From a virus: DNA of 40,759 nt. The DNA lies in the IMG/VR virus record IMGVR_UViG_3300045996_000721, positions 1 through 40,759 of that record; one strand, written 5' to 3'. The translations under genes were made by a program, and so were the position numbers. Shown here piece after piece: positions 17,097-24,900 of the stretch. The first letter of the stretch is position 1; each line of letters opens with the position of its first letter. The notes under the pieces were generated by a model that was given only the letters and a program-made list of their open reading frames with translations, had not been told where the DNA came from and did no database searches.

Positions 17097-17486
17097 ATGC
17101 TGCTCAACGCGTACGCCATTCTGCTCGGCCTGGGTTTCTACCTGAACCGCCATGACCGGCGTATGCTGGCGCTCACCTTCGCCATAGGGGTGAGCGTGTT
17201 TATTCCGGTGCCACGCGACACCGCTTTCGCCTTCTACACCTTCTGCATCGCCGCCGAGGCGTGCGTTGCTCTTATCGCCTGGTGGCTCGACACGCGCGCC
17301 ACCGAACTGGTGGTCGGTATTTGCATTGTGTTGGTACTTGCCCACGTGATGGGGTATATTCTCAACGGACACCCCTCGCTGAGTTCGTACCGCGTTATTG
17401 TCCCTCTGCTGGAATCGGCTCAGTTGCTGATGTGCGTTTGCATGTCACCATCTCTACACGCCCGATTGCAGAACAGACAAACATGA
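17097..17486 (+). CDS. Membrane protein of the lysis cassette
   Basis: A 129-residue protein with about four predicted membrane helices: AYAILLGLGFYL, LALTFAIGVSVFI, FYTFCIAAEACVALIAWW and LVVGICIVLVLAHVMGYIL. It starts one base after the previous stop and overlaps the next gene by ATGA. Membrane proteins clustered before a holin may be a second holin or antiholin, but this is unproven. Confidence 0.7.
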   Translation: MLLNAYAILLGLGFYLNRHDRRMLALTFAIGVSVFIPVPRDTAFAFYTFCIAAEACVALIAWWLDTRATELVVGICIVLVLAHVMGYILNGHPSLSSYRVIVPLLESAQLLMCVCMSPSLHARLQNRQT

Positions 17487-17938
17487 TGCGCAGGCTACAA
17501 GACCAATTCTCCCCTTTCGTCCGCTTCCTCCTCGGCGGCCAGGCCCTTGTGACCTGGTACAACGCCATCACCAATCCCGACGCAACGTTGTTCATTGTTG
17601 CATCGACTCCCGATGGCAACATTATCCTGTGGGCAATGGGCCTACTTGGCGCTACAATGTTGCTTGACCTGTTCGTGAACGATTGGACCCCGGACAAATT
17701 TTCTATCGGCCGCTGCACGCTGCAATTGAACTGGCGCCGCAGCTGGGTCCACCGTCACTGGCTCTTCGTGGGCATAGCCGCATGCTACGCCGCGCAGCCC
17801 CACCTCGCAGAGATGGCGGGTCAAAGTGTTGCTGTCACCCTGGTGTGCTATTGGAACAGTTTGACCCACATGGTGGCCGCGTTCATTGATGCCGGCGAAC
17901 GATCGAGGAGATTATGGTGGGCAAAAACATGCAGCTAA
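17483..17938 (+). CDS. Second membrane protein of the lysis cassette
   Basis: A 151-residue protein with likely membrane segments at FVRFLLGGQALVTWY, IILWAMGLLGATMLLDLF, HWLFVGIAACYAA and VAVTLVCYWNSLTHMVAAF. It starts at ATGA overlap (an adjacent ATG at 17486 is also possible), and its last 25 bases overlap the holin gene, whose GAGGAG site lies inside it. Holin-like or antiholin function is possible; no family is recognised. Confidence 0.7.
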   Translation: MMRRLQDQFSPFVRFLLGGQALVTWYNAITNPDATLFIVASTPDGNIILWAMGLLGATMLLDLFVNDWTPDKFSIGRCTLQLNWRRSWVHRHWLFVGIAACYAAQPHLAEMAGQSVAVTLVCYWNSLTHMVAAFIDAGERSRRLWWAKTCS

Positions 17939-18396
17939 AGCGGGTACTGTGGGCATATCTGCTGTGCTGCTGGGCCTCCGTCGTTTATGCATCTGAATTG
18001 TCCTTCACTGAGGGCGTCGACTCAATTCCTTTCCGCGCGCTGGGTTATGTCCTGGGCCTGTCCATTCTCGGCGGCATGGCCGGCACCCTGCCCAAGATCG
18101 TGAATCCCACCGTGCAGATCCGCAACGTGTGGCTCGAAATGCTCAAGGACACGGTGGCGTCGATCGTCGCTGGTCTGGTGATCTTTTTCCTGGCCACCTG
18201 GATGGGCTGGCCGTGGCCGTTGCAATGCCTGCTGATCCTGCTGGGCGGCGCTGGCAACGCCAAGGTGATCGACATGGCCCTGAATCAGGGTCTCATGCCT
18301 GGACTGAACCACGCACTGGGCAAGGTGCCCGGCGCCCGCCCGCCAACGACTTCCCCGCCCGAGAATACGCCACATGACTCCGCAACGCCTCCTTAA
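17914..18396 (+). CDS. Holin, LydA-like superfamily III
   Basis: A 160-residue holin candidate. It opens with a hydrophobic, signal-like segment (VLWAYLLCCWASVVYA), followed by membrane helices ALGYVLGLSILGGMAG, TVASIVAGLVIFFLATWMG and LQCLLILLGGAGNAKVIDM, and a disordered Pro/Thr tail. The GGAGNAKVIDMAL end of the last helix is typical of the LydA-like group. It should make inner-membrane lesions that let endolysin out. GAGGAG lies three bases before ATG 17914; an ATG at 17929 is an alternative and might give a shorter form. Confidence 0.82.
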   Translation: MVGKNMQLKRVLWAYLLCCWASVVYASELSFTEGVDSIPFRALGYVLGLSILGGMAGTLPKIVNPTVQIRNVWLEMLKDTVASIVAGLVIFFLATWMGWPWPLQCLLILLGGAGNAKVIDMALNQGLMPGLNHALGKVPGARPPTTSPPENTPHDSATPP

Positions 18397-18874
18397 CACT
18401 GGCATCGTTCCCGCACTTGAGGAGCTGTCCACCTTGGGCATCCCCGACAGCGTGGACGCGCGCCGATTCCTGCTGGCCATCGCGCTGCAGGAATCGAACC
18501 TTGAGCACCGCCGGCAGGTGGTGGCCAACGGCGTGGAGGATGGCCCGGCCTCGTCGTTCTGGCAGTTCGAAGCGGGTGGCGGGTGCCGCGGCGTGCTCGA
18601 CCACCGCAGCACGTCGGCTAGGATGGAGAAGATTTGCGAGGCGTACAACGTCAGCGCAACGTCGCGAGGGCTGTGGGAGGCGATGCGGTACAACGACGTG
18701 GTAGCAGCTGCCGCCGCGCGGCTGCTGGTGTACACCTTGCCGTCCAAGCTGCCCACCAAGGCCTCGGACGGGTGGATGCAGTATCTGAGCGCCTGGCGGC
18801 CCGGCAAGCCGCACCCGCGCACCTGGGATGCCCACTGGGCCAATGCAACGATCGCAACAGGAGCCAAACCATGA
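18374..18874 (+). CDS. Endolysin, lysozyme/transglycosylase-like
   Basis: A 166-residue glycan-cleaving endolysin. The lysozyme-fold signature is IALQESNLEHRRQ with likely catalytic Glu40, followed by SSFWQFEAGGG and later RYNDVVAAAAARLLVY. There is no signal peptide, so release depends on the holin. It begins 23 bases inside the holin gene and overlaps Rz by ATGA. Confidence 0.87.
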   Translation: MTPQRLLNTGIVPALEELSTLGIPDSVDARRFLLAIALQESNLEHRRQVVANGVEDGPASSFWQFEAGGGCRGVLDHRSTSARMEKICEAYNVSATSRGLWEAMRYNDVVAAAAARLLVYTLPSKLPTKASDGWMQYLSAWRPGKPHPRTWDAHWANATIATGAKP

Positions 18875-19416
18875 GCCTTTTACCCACTTGGCCAATTGCG
18901 GCCGGCGCGCTGGTAATTGGGATTGTCGCTGGCGCCGGCACCACGGCACTGGTGAAGAACGCCAAGATTGACCGGATCGAACTGGCATGGGCCAAGGAGA
19001 AACGGAATATCGCCGCCCAGCGCGAGACCGAACAGGTGTTCGCGCGCGCGGCCGAGCAGACAGGAAGTATCGCGGTGACCCGCGCCCTACAGGAGAAAGA
19101 AGATGAGAAAGCTGCTATTGCTGCCCAGCGTGATGCTGCTGTTGCAAGCCTGCGCAACCGCCCCGAACGCCGTATCGTCGTTGCCGGTCCAGCCGCCGCG
19201 CCTCCCGCCAATTGTCAAGGAAGCACCGGGGCCGAGCTTTCAAGACCGGATGCAGAATTTCTTGTCGGCGAAGCTACCCGAGCCGACAACCTCCGCGCTG
19301 CCCTCGTCGCCTGCTACTCGCAGTACGACGGGGCAAAAGCAGCGCTAGATCAATACGCCAACGATGTCAGCACCAGGGACACCACCGCCAGGCCGACGAA
19401 CGCGACGAACAGGTAA
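18871..19416 (+). CDS. Rz: Inner-membrane spanin (Rz)
   Basis: A 181-residue i-spanin. A single N-terminal membrane anchor (WPIAAGALVIGIVAGAGTTALV) is followed by a long periplasmic charged helix (AKEKRNIAAQRETEQVFARA). It fuses inner and outer membranes with Rz1 in the last lysis step. It overlaps the endolysin by ATGA and contains the whole Rz1 gene in the +1 frame. Its final 67 bases are also the 3' end of a leftward gene. Confidence 0.88.
   Translation: MSLLPTWPIAAGALVIGIVAGAGTTALVKNAKIDRIELAWAKEKRNIAAQRETEQVFARAAEQTGSIAVTRALQEKEDEKAAIAAQRDAAVASLRNRPERRIVVAGPAAAPPANCQGSTGAELSRPDAEFLVGEATRADNLRAALVACYSQYDGAKAALDQYANDVSTRDTTARPTNATNR
19103..19348 (+). CDS. Rz1: Outer-membrane spanin lipoprotein (Rz1), nested in Rz
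   Basis: An 81-residue lipoprotein encoded entirely within Rz in another frame. It has a signal sequence MRKLLLLPSVMLLLQAC with a lipobox ending at Cys17 and a Pro-rich mature part (PPRLPPIV). AGGAGAAAG precedes the ATG. The embedded arrangement is one of the known Rz/Rz1 architectures. Confidence 0.88.
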   Translation: MRKLLLLPSVMLLLQACATAPNAVSSLPVQPPRLPPIVKEAPGPSFQDRMQNFLSAKLPEPTTSALPSSPATRSTTGQKQR

Positions 19417-19478
19417 GCGGCCACGCGACGAGCGAACGCCGCGTCCTCCATCTCCTGCTTGATTTCTTCGGGGGTCAT
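19350..19478 (-). CDS. Small membrane protein at the end of the leftward operon
   Basis: A 42-residue protein with a charged helical start (MTPEEIKQEMEDAAFARR) and one membrane helix (VAAYLFVAFVGLAVVSLVL). The ATG overlaps the stop of the large upstream gene by ATGA. Its 3' half is antisense to the end of Rz, so the late and leftward transcripts converge here with no visible terminator. Function unknown. Confidence 0.65.
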   Translation of the reverse strand: MTPEEIKQEMEDAAFARRVAAYLFVAFVGLAVVSLVLTSLAY

Positions 19479-21688
19479 TTGCCACCCCGCGCCGCGCGCT
19501 CGGCCACCAGCACGTCCGTAAGCGCCAGAGTTGCATCCAGCGCGGCCTTTTCCATCACCGACTTATCCGCCGCACTTGCGTAGGCGTTCACAGCCTGTTC
19601 CAGCCGCACCCGCGCGCCGATTCTCTCGTCCTTGGCCGGTGGCTTGGGCTGCTCGACCACCACAGCTTTAGGACGTGGCACGATGGCGAATTGCGGGCCA
19701 TCAGCATACACTGGCTTGACGGTGCGCGATTCGAACACCTGCCATGCCTTCTCGGCGCCGGGCACGCCCAGGGTGACCGCAGTGGCCAGCGCTGGCTGCA
19801 TGTTGGACGGGTACCCCATGGTCGACCCGGCATAGCCGAACGTCTGCCCGTCGGTCCACTTGCGGCCCGCCTCGCGAATCCACGCAGCCTGCGCAGCTGG
19901 CGTTTTCTGGTCGATCCACCGCTTGCCGGGCACGCTCATTGGCTTGCGGTCGTCGTCGGCGATCACATCACCGCTGTAGTTCTTCTGGTACATCTGGGCA
20001 AAGGTGTCGTACACCGGCCCGCCGGCGTCATCGCGCACGCGGTAGAAGTAGTCCGCGGCCATGATCGGGTCGAACCCCGGCGCGGTGAGGCGGCCGACGA
20101 CGAATTGCGCTTTCCAGTTGAACAGCGCCTTGGCCTTCTCCGAACCCAGCTCGACCAGGTGGCCGATGGCCCAGGTGAAATAGTCGTCCTGCCATGGCGC
20201 GGCGCCCGTACCCGGCGGCGTGCCGCCCAACTGGAATGCGCCCTCGCCCGAGCCGTCGTAGATGCCCAGCGCGTTGGGTTTGCCCTCCACGTAGGTGCGA
20301 AGGTAGAAGTCCAGATTGTTGCCAAGCTGCCGGCTGAAATACGCTTTCATCGGGTGGTCGTCCGGCGTGATGTAAGCGGTATGGCCCAGGGTTCGCACGC
20401 TCCACGCCTGTCCGCGCAGCTGCTGCCAGCGCACCAGGCCGGCGCCGTTGCCGTGGTTGCCGGGGGCAGTCTCAAGCGGGTTCCATGCAGCCCAAAAGTG
20501 CAGTTCGTCGAGGTAGAACTGCTCACCCGTGATCAGGTACGGCAGGTACGCCAGCGAGGGCTGGTGCGCGGTGTCCGGGGTGTAGGGCACCTGGTCCTGC
20601 CCCTTGATCGTGCGCGGCACCGGCAGCGGCCCTTTGTGCGCCATGTTGCCGTGCGTGGTCACCTGGGACAGCGCGGTGGTGTCGGTGCGCAGCGGGTAAC
20701 CGGTGTTCTCATCGCGGTAGTGGATCGGCCAGCTGCCGGCGCCGTCGGCCGCAGCCAGCATCGCATCGTGCGCGCGGCGGTCGTGCGACAGCAGATAGGC
20801 CACGGTGAAGCCGGGCAGCGGACCGATGTCTGGCCGGCCGCCAGTGGTCGGCATGTACTCGCGGATCGGGCCGATCTTCATTGGTCCCGCATTGACGCCG
20901 CGGCCCCACTCGGCCAGCATCTTCTCGGAAGGCTTCACCGACAGGTCGTAGTTGGGGATAGCGCGCGTGGCGATCAGGTAGGCGGTATCCGGATGCACCA
21001 CCAGATCGGACGCGGCGCCCAGCCACGACACCCAGCGCCAGCGCGCCTGCCGGTAGTGGGTGATCGGCGGGCCGTCCGGGCTGGTGGCGTAAAGGGTCTT
21101 GCCGCCGGCCGTTATGGCGACGTGATAGGTGTAGTTGCGCGCCGGGCCGGCGAAGGTGCGGGTGTTCTCGATCACCACCTCCAACCGCACCTTCTCGCCG
21201 TACGATCGGAAGGCGAACAGCGCGGTGAGGTGGGGGTGTGGGCCGGCGGGGCCGACGAATGGCACCTGCGCGCGGCTTTCCTGGACCACGGGGCCAGACA
21301 GCCACCTTTGCAACGGCGTGCCCTTGGGGTCGATCGTGGCGCGGTACTGCACGCCGTCGATGTTCAGCAGCACCTCGGGCACCGCCGGGCCGGCGTTGGA
21401 TGGCGCCAGCTTGTTTGCCATCGGCGGCGCCGCGCCAAGGATCAGCGGCACTTTCTCGCCGGCTGCGGCCTTGGGCAGCACGCCGGACAGGATGGCGTGG
21501 CGCACCGAGCCGTCGGGGTGCTTGGCTTTGATGTCGACCTGCAGCGGCACGACGTTGCCGTGCGATACAACGCCTACCAGTCCGGCATCGGCGCGCAGGT
21601 GGCCGGGCGCGAACACCTGGCCGAAGGTGAAAGGGGCGTCAGCGGTGTCCGGCCCCACGTTTTCGATCGTTACGACTGGCATTTGCAC
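19475..21688 (-). CDS. Large protein resembling PcRGLX/YetA carbohydrate-active enzymes
   Basis: A 737-residue protein without signal peptide. The N-terminal part (VTIENVGPDTADAPFTFGQ, LQVDIKAKHPDGSVRHAILS) resembles the RIFT-barrel start of the PcRGLX/YetA family, which includes rhamnogalacturonan-lyase-like enzymes. The middle (LAYLPYLITGEQFYLDEL, FTWAIGHLVELG) looks like an alpha/alpha barrel of the polysaccharide-lyase type. The last 70 residues are a helical tail. It could be a polysaccharide depolymerase carried on the virion, but it lies on the replication strand at the end of the immunity-gene operon. GTG 21688 has AAAGGAA upstream; ATG 21682 is an alternative. The family call is from memory and moderate. 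Confidence 0.6.
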   Translation of the reverse strand: MQMPVVTIENVGPDTADAPFTFGQVFAPGHLRADAGLVGVVSHGNVVPLQVDIKAKHPDGSVRHAILSGVLPKAAAGEKVPLILGAAPPMANKLAPSNAGPAVPEVLLNIDGVQYRATIDPKGTPLQRWLSGPVVQESRAQVPFVGPAGPHPHLTALFAFRSYGEKVRLEVVIENTRTFAGPARNYTYHVAITAGGKTLYATSPDGPPITHYRQARWRWVSWLGAASDLVVHPDTAYLIATRAIPNYDLSVKPSEKMLAEWGRGVNAGPMKIGPIREYMPTTGGRPDIGPLPGFTVAYLLSHDRRAHDAMLAAADGAGSWPIHYRDENTGYPLRTDTTALSQVTTHGNMAHKGPLPVPRTIKGQDQVPYTPDTAHQPSLAYLPYLITGEQFYLDELHFWAAWNPLETAPGNHGNGAGLVRWQQLRGQAWSVRTLGHTAYITPDDHPMKAYFSRQLGNNLDFYLRTYVEGKPNALGIYDGSGEGAFQLGGTPPGTGAAPWQDDYFTWAIGHLVELGSEKAKALFNWKAQFVVGRLTAPGFDPIMAADYFYRVRDDAGGPVYDTFAQMYQKNYSGDVIADDDRKPMSVPGKRWIDQKTPAAQAAWIREAGRKWTDGQTFGYAGSTMGYPSNMQPALATAVTLGVPGAEKAWQVFESRTVKPVYADGPQFAIVPRPKAVVVEQPKPPAKDERIGARVRLEQAVNAYASAADKSVMEKAALDATLALTDVLVAERAARGGK

Positions 21689-21690
21689 GG

Positions 21691-21891
21691 TTATTCCTTT
21701 CGGGTTGATTGGGCGGTCTCGCGGGCGCGCACCGCCATGACAAGGGCGACCACCCAGCCGATGATCGACCAGCCGAGCAGCACATTGACCAAGCCCACCG
21801 ACCAGCGCCGGCCGCGCGGGGCCAACCAGGTGGGCGCCATGAACAGGGCGGCGACGGTCACGACGATGAAAAAGGCTTGGGCTTCATGCAT
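21691..21891 (-). CDS. Superinfection immunity protein, Imm-like
   Basis: A 66-residue membrane protein with two helices (FFIVVTVAALFMAPTWLA and VGLVNVLLGWSIIGWVVALVMAV). The stretch NVLLGWSIIGWVVAL matches the hallmark of the T4 Imm-type superinfection immunity family, which blocks DNA entry by related phages at the inner membrane. I start at ATG 21891, which has GGAG six bases upstream; ATG 21903 would add four residues without a site. It ends two bases before the large enzyme-like gene, so both are probably cotranscribed. Confidence 0.82.
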   Translation of the reverse strand: MHEAQAFFIVVTVAALFMAPTWLAPRGRRWSVGLVNVLLGWSIIGWVVALVMAVRARETAQSTRKE

Positions 21892-22099
21892 GGTCGACTC
21901 CATTGATCATCGGGGTCCAGGGGCAGCGGCGGCACGCAATGCGGTACAGGCGCTGCCAGCGGCGATACTCGCGGTTCCACTGCGCGGCGGGCCAGGTGTC
22001 GCCCTGGTAGGCGAGGCGGTCGGCCTGCTTGACTTCGCGGCGCCCGGCTTCCAGGGCCTGCAGCAGGATGCGCACGCGGCGGGTGATGTTGCTGATCAT
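21884..22099 (-). CDS. Small basic protein, unknown
   Basis: A 71-residue protein rich in Arg and Trp, mostly helical (ITRRVRILLQALEAGRREV, WNREYRRWQRLYRIACRRC). AAAGGA lies five bases before the ATG, within a CTCTCGA-AAGGA leader motif found elsewhere in the genome. It overlaps the immunity gene by a few bases. Its basic character could suit nucleic-acid contact, but no family is recognised. Confidence 0.65.
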   Translation of the reverse strand: MISNITRRVRILLQALEAGRREVKQADRLAYQGDTWPAAQWNREYRRWQRLYRIACRRCPWTPMINGVDHA

Positions 22100-22150
22100 A
22101 CTATCCTTTCGAGAGGTGGGCGCCAGCCGGGTGACTGGCGCGGGTTGGTG

Positions 22151-22330
22151 TTAGGCAGTGATCGGACCGCGTGCGGCGCGCTCGGTTTCGCGGTTCATCT
22201 GGTACAGCACGGATTGAATCGGTACGATGTTGCCGTTCATGCGCACCAGGAAATCCATCGGCTGCGCGTCCATTGCCACGATGGTGACCATGTTCGACTC
22301 GATGATGCCGCTGTGGATAATTGCTGCCAT
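22151..22330 (-). CDS. Small protein, first gene behind a strong leftward promoter
   Basis: A 59-residue protein (MAAIIHSGIIESNMVTIVA ... RAARGPITA). TAGGAG lies seven bases before the ATG. It is the promoter-proximal gene of the 22370 promoter, upstream of the basic protein and the immunity gene. The sequence is mixed strand and helix with no membrane segment. A small first gene after an early promoter is often a host-takeover or anti-defence protein; that is inference only. Confidence 0.7.
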   Translation of the reverse strand: MAAIIHSGIIESNMVTIVAMDAQPMDFLVRMNGNIVPIQSVLYQMNRETERAARGPITA

Positions 22331-22367
22331 GATGTTCTCCTAATGGGTTTGTAGTGCCGATGAAAGA

Positions 22368-22395
22368 AGTATAGCACAACAAAATACTTGTGCAA
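22368..22395 (-). promoter_or_regulatory. Leftward promoter A with overlapping operator sites
   Basis: On the - strand, TTGCAC (22395-22390) and TATACT (22373-22368) are 16 bases apart, with TGC just before the -10 (extended -10). CTTGTGCAAGCA (22387-22398) overlaps the -35 and TAGCACAA (22372-22379) overlaps the -10; both match parts of the operator at 31800. A 22-base stretch, 22358-22379, is identical to 25746-25767 at promoter B. Confidence 0.75.
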
Positions 22396-22399
22396 GCAT

Positions 22400-23773
22400 T
22401 TATTTGTAGCCGCGTACCTTCATCGCTTCCAGCAGAATGTCCTGAACCTCCCTCTTGCTCTGCACCCGCTCCAGTACCATCTCGTCCACGGTCCCCCTCG
22501 CCAGCAGGTTATGGATGAACACCGGCCGGTCCTTGCCGGCCTGCATCTGGCGAGTGGGGCCAACCCGCTCGATGATCTGCAGCCGGTTCTCCAGGTTCCA
22601 GTCCATGCCGAAGAAGCACAGGATATTGCAGTGGTTCTGCAGCCCGTCCACCCCGTGGCCCATACTGGCCGGGTGGCCGAACCACACCCGCCCCTCGCCG
22701 CGCTGGGCGCGCCGCAGCCCGTCGTCGCTCGACAGCCAGATGCCATCGGGGAAAGCCTTCTGCAGCCGGGCCAGATCGGACTTGAACTGGTAGGCCACCA
22801 GCACCGGTACGCCGCAGGCTTCCTCCACCACCTCCTCCAGCGCGGCCAGCTTCTCGTCGTGGATGGCCTGCCATTCGTTACCGCCCTCGCCCACATAGGC
22901 CGCGCCGTTGGCGATCTGAAGGCACTTGACGGTGCGCGCGGCGGCGCCGAACGCTTCCACCTCATGGCCGGCCAGCTCCATGAACATGCGCTTCTCCATG
23001 TCCTCATACAGCGCGCGCGCCTTGGCCGGCATGTCGACATAGATGTTATTGACGATCGGCTCGCGCAAGTCGAACCAGTCCTTGGCGTCGATGGTGATGC
23101 ACACGTCGGCCAGCGCGCGCTGTATCTGCGCCTGGGCGTGGTCGCGCGGTGTCACGCTGTACCCGTCATACGACTTTTCGAACCAGCGCTGCCGGAAGTC
23201 GTCGTACGTGCGGCCGAGCCGCTGGCCCTTGTCGACGAACCACAGCTGCCCCCACAGGTCGGACAGGCCATTGGGCGACGGCGTGCCGGTGAGCAGCACC
23301 ATGCGGCGGATTTTGCTGTGGGCTACCCGGCCCAGGGCCTTGGCGCGTGCGGTGCCCTGGCGCAGTCGGAAGCCTTTTAGTTTCGTGCTCTCGTCCACCA
23401 CCACGGTGCGGTACGGCCAGCGCTCGCCCCAATATTCGACCAGCCAGGGCAGGCTCTCGAAATTGGTCGTGTAGATGTCGGCCGGCACCTTGACGGCGCG
23501 CTCCCGCTCCTTGGCGCTGCCCACGATGGGCACTAGCCGCAGGTGGCGTAGGTGCCGCCACTTGCGCACCTCGTCGGGCCAGGTGGTGCGGGCCACGCGC
23601 AACGGCGCCACCACCAGCACGGGGCCGTCTTCGACCGTGAGGATGGTGTCAATCGCATTCAGGGTGGAGGGGGTCTTCCCAGTCCCCATACTTGCCCAAA
23701 CGCAACACCGGGGATTGTCCAGAATGTAATTCGTGATAGTCGACTGATAGGGGCGGGGAGAAAAATCACGCAC
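22400..23773 (-). CDS. SNF2-type DEAD/DEAH helicase
   Basis: A 457-residue superfamily 2 helicase. A PRPYQ start is followed by Walker A MGTGKT (residues 29-34), VDEST (126-130) in place of DEAH, and LTGTPSPNG (motif III). The C-terminal helicase half ends in IIERVGPTRQ, motif VI-like but with Gly-Pro replacing part of the usual Arg-rich pattern. Such helicases travel with VRR-NUC, PolA and DUF2800/2815 genes in many phages and probably act in replication or recombination. GTG start at 23773 overlaps the HNH gene by eight bases. Confidence 0.9.
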   Translation of the reverse strand: MRDFSPRPYQSTITNYILDNPRCCVWASMGTGKTPSTLNAIDTILTVEDGPVLVVAPLRVARTTWPDEVRKWRHLRHLRLVPIVGSAKERERAVKVPADIYTTNFESLPWLVEYWGERWPYRTVVVDESTKLKGFRLRQGTARAKALGRVAHSKIRRMVLLTGTPSPNGLSDLWGQLWFVDKGQRLGRTYDDFRQRWFEKSYDGYSVTPRDHAQAQIQRALADVCITIDAKDWFDLREPIVNNIYVDMPAKARALYEDMEKRMFMELAGHEVEAFGAAARTVKCLQIANGAAYVGEGGNEWQAIHDEKLAALEEVVEEACGVPVLVAYQFKSDLARLQKAFPDGIWLSSDDGLRRAQRGEGRVWFGHPASMGHGVDGLQNHCNILCFFGMDWNLENRLQIIERVGPTRQMQAGKDRPVFIHNLLARGTVDEMVLERVQSKREVQDILLEAMKVRGYK

Positions 23774-24227
23774 GGCGGCGCCCTTTGATCAGGTCTTCTC
23801 GGTGTTCCTCAATGTGCTCGGCTCGCGTCATCACCTTGAGGTTTTCCGGCCGGTTGTCGCGCCGATCGTGGTTGACGTGGTGGACCACATCTTCGGAAGT
23901 AAGAGGCCGGCCGGCGATCTGCGCGCCGACAATGCGGTGCTCGTGCACGCCGCGCACCTTGCGATACCAGGTGGCGCCAGGAGGGTTGCGCACGCTGTCG
24001 CCGTTATTCATCCTGCCGCGCCGGGTCTGCTCCTCGCTGGTGAACAGGCGTGTGTGGTGGCCGTGCTTGTAGGTGTAGGAGGTCATCTCCCCGCAACCAC
24101 ATCCGCAGGGCTTCATGCGGCGTTGCGCCTTGAGGTGCCCGTAGTGCAGCTGGCACAGGCCGACGCATCGCACCGGCTGGCCGCAGTCGGCAACGCTGCA
24201 GATTTTGCCCTTCGCCTGCTGCCTCAT
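23766..24227 (-). CDS. HNH endonuclease with zinc-binding N-terminus
   Basis: A 153-residue protein. The N-terminus is cysteine-rich (CSVADCGQPVRCVGLC, then CGCGCGE), likely binding zinc. The C-terminus holds HEHRIVGAQIAGRPLTSE, VVHHVNHDRRDNRPENL and AEHIEEH, the HNH_3 pattern with catalytic histidines. It is inserted between the helicase and VRR-NUC cluster and is probably a free-standing homing-type endonuclease. ATG 24227 overlaps the preceding stop by ATGA; longer in-frame extensions have unlikely composition. Confidence 0.87.
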   Translation of the reverse strand: MRQQAKGKICSVADCGQPVRCVGLCQLHYGHLKAQRRMKPCGCGCGEMTSYTYKHGHHTRLFTSEEQTRRGRMNNGDSVRNPPGATWYRKVRGVHEHRIVGAQIAGRPLTSEDVVHHVNHDRRDNRPENLKVMTRAEHIEEHREDLIKGRRRA

Positions 24228-24595
24228 GGCGTCACCTTTATCCGGCTGCTCACCCGCGCCACGATCACGTCGGATGCGGCGCCGCTCAGATTGACCAGTG
24301 CCCGGAGCTGGTCGCGCTCGGCAGTCACGTCGACGAGTTGGCGCCGCGCTTCGGCCAGTTCCTTCTGCATGTTGCGGATCTGCTCCGCGAGGTCTTCCCA
24401 GTCTTTGCACATGGCTTTCATACTCAATGGAAGTTGTTCGGCGGCCGCCAGCAGGTCGGCCGGGTGCTTGCTGCGCACGCCCAGGTGAAGGGCGATCTGC
24501 CGGATAAGGGCGTGCGCTTCGGCGTTCTGGTCGGCGGCGCGGCGGTGCTGCATGCGCGCGGCGCGGACTTGCGCGAGGTCGTATGCGTGGGTCAT
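24224..24595 (-). CDS. Coiled-coil protein, unknown
   Basis: A 123-residue protein, helical and charged, with a heptad-like middle (DLAEQIRNMQKELAEARRQL). It overlaps VRR-NUC upstream and HNH downstream by ATGA, so it belongs to the replication operon. No enzymatic motif is seen. It could be a partner or adaptor for the neighbouring nuclease or helicase. Confidence 0.7.
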   Translation of the reverse strand: MTHAYDLAQVRAARMQHRRAADQNAEAHALIRQIALHLGVRSKHPADLLAAAEQLPLSMKAMCKDWEDLAEQIRNMQKELAEARRQLVDVTAERDQLRALVNLSGAASDVIVARVSSRIKVTP

Positions 24596-24900
24596 GTCAG
24601 GACTTCATCAACCCGGGCAAAGCTGTCCACCACTTCCACGCGCTGGCCCATCTTGCGCATGCGCGCATGCTCGCGCAGCTGGTGCGGCTCAGGCGCCACG
24701 CCGGGCGCCTTGAGTTCGATCCAAGGGGTGCGGGGATCGTAGACGTTTTGCGCGATGAAGAAAGCCGGGGGCAAGAACAGCACGCGGTCGGGCGCGCCGC
24801 GCCGGCCGATCCATTCCACCTTGCGCACCTCGCCGCCCAGGGCCTTCACCTGCTGGACCAGATAGCGCTCGATATCGCGCTCACGTATTTGCTTTTTCAA
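24592..24900 (-). CDS. VRR-NUC nuclease
   Basis: A 102-residue PD-(D/E)xK nuclease of the VRR-NUC family. Key parts are GGEVRKVEWIGRRGAPD, then WIELKAPG with the catalytic E-x-K, then HQLREHARMRKMG. The family acts on branched DNA in replication or repair. I choose the TTG at 24900: GCAGGAG lies six bases upstream and TTGA overlaps the previous stop; the next in-frame ATG (24939) lies inside the preceding gene. The family in phages is usually 80-110 residues. Confidence 0.85.
   Translation of the reverse strand: MKKQIRERDIERYLVQQVKALGGEVRKVEWIGRRGAPDRVLFLPPAFFIAQNVYDPRTPWIELKAPGVAPEPHQLREHARMRKMGQRVEVVDSFARVDEVLT

Noticed and set aside
19691-22354. An 887-codon open frame on the + strand
   Set aside because: It lies antisense to the 737-residue gene, the immunity gene and small genes, has no domain pattern, and its Arg/His/Val-rich composition is typical of a frame opened by GC-rich codons on the other strand.
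22101-22382. A 93-codon leftward frame with many His/Arg
   Set aside because: It spans promoter A and is out of frame with the better-supported 59-residue gene, which has a clear TAGGAG site.
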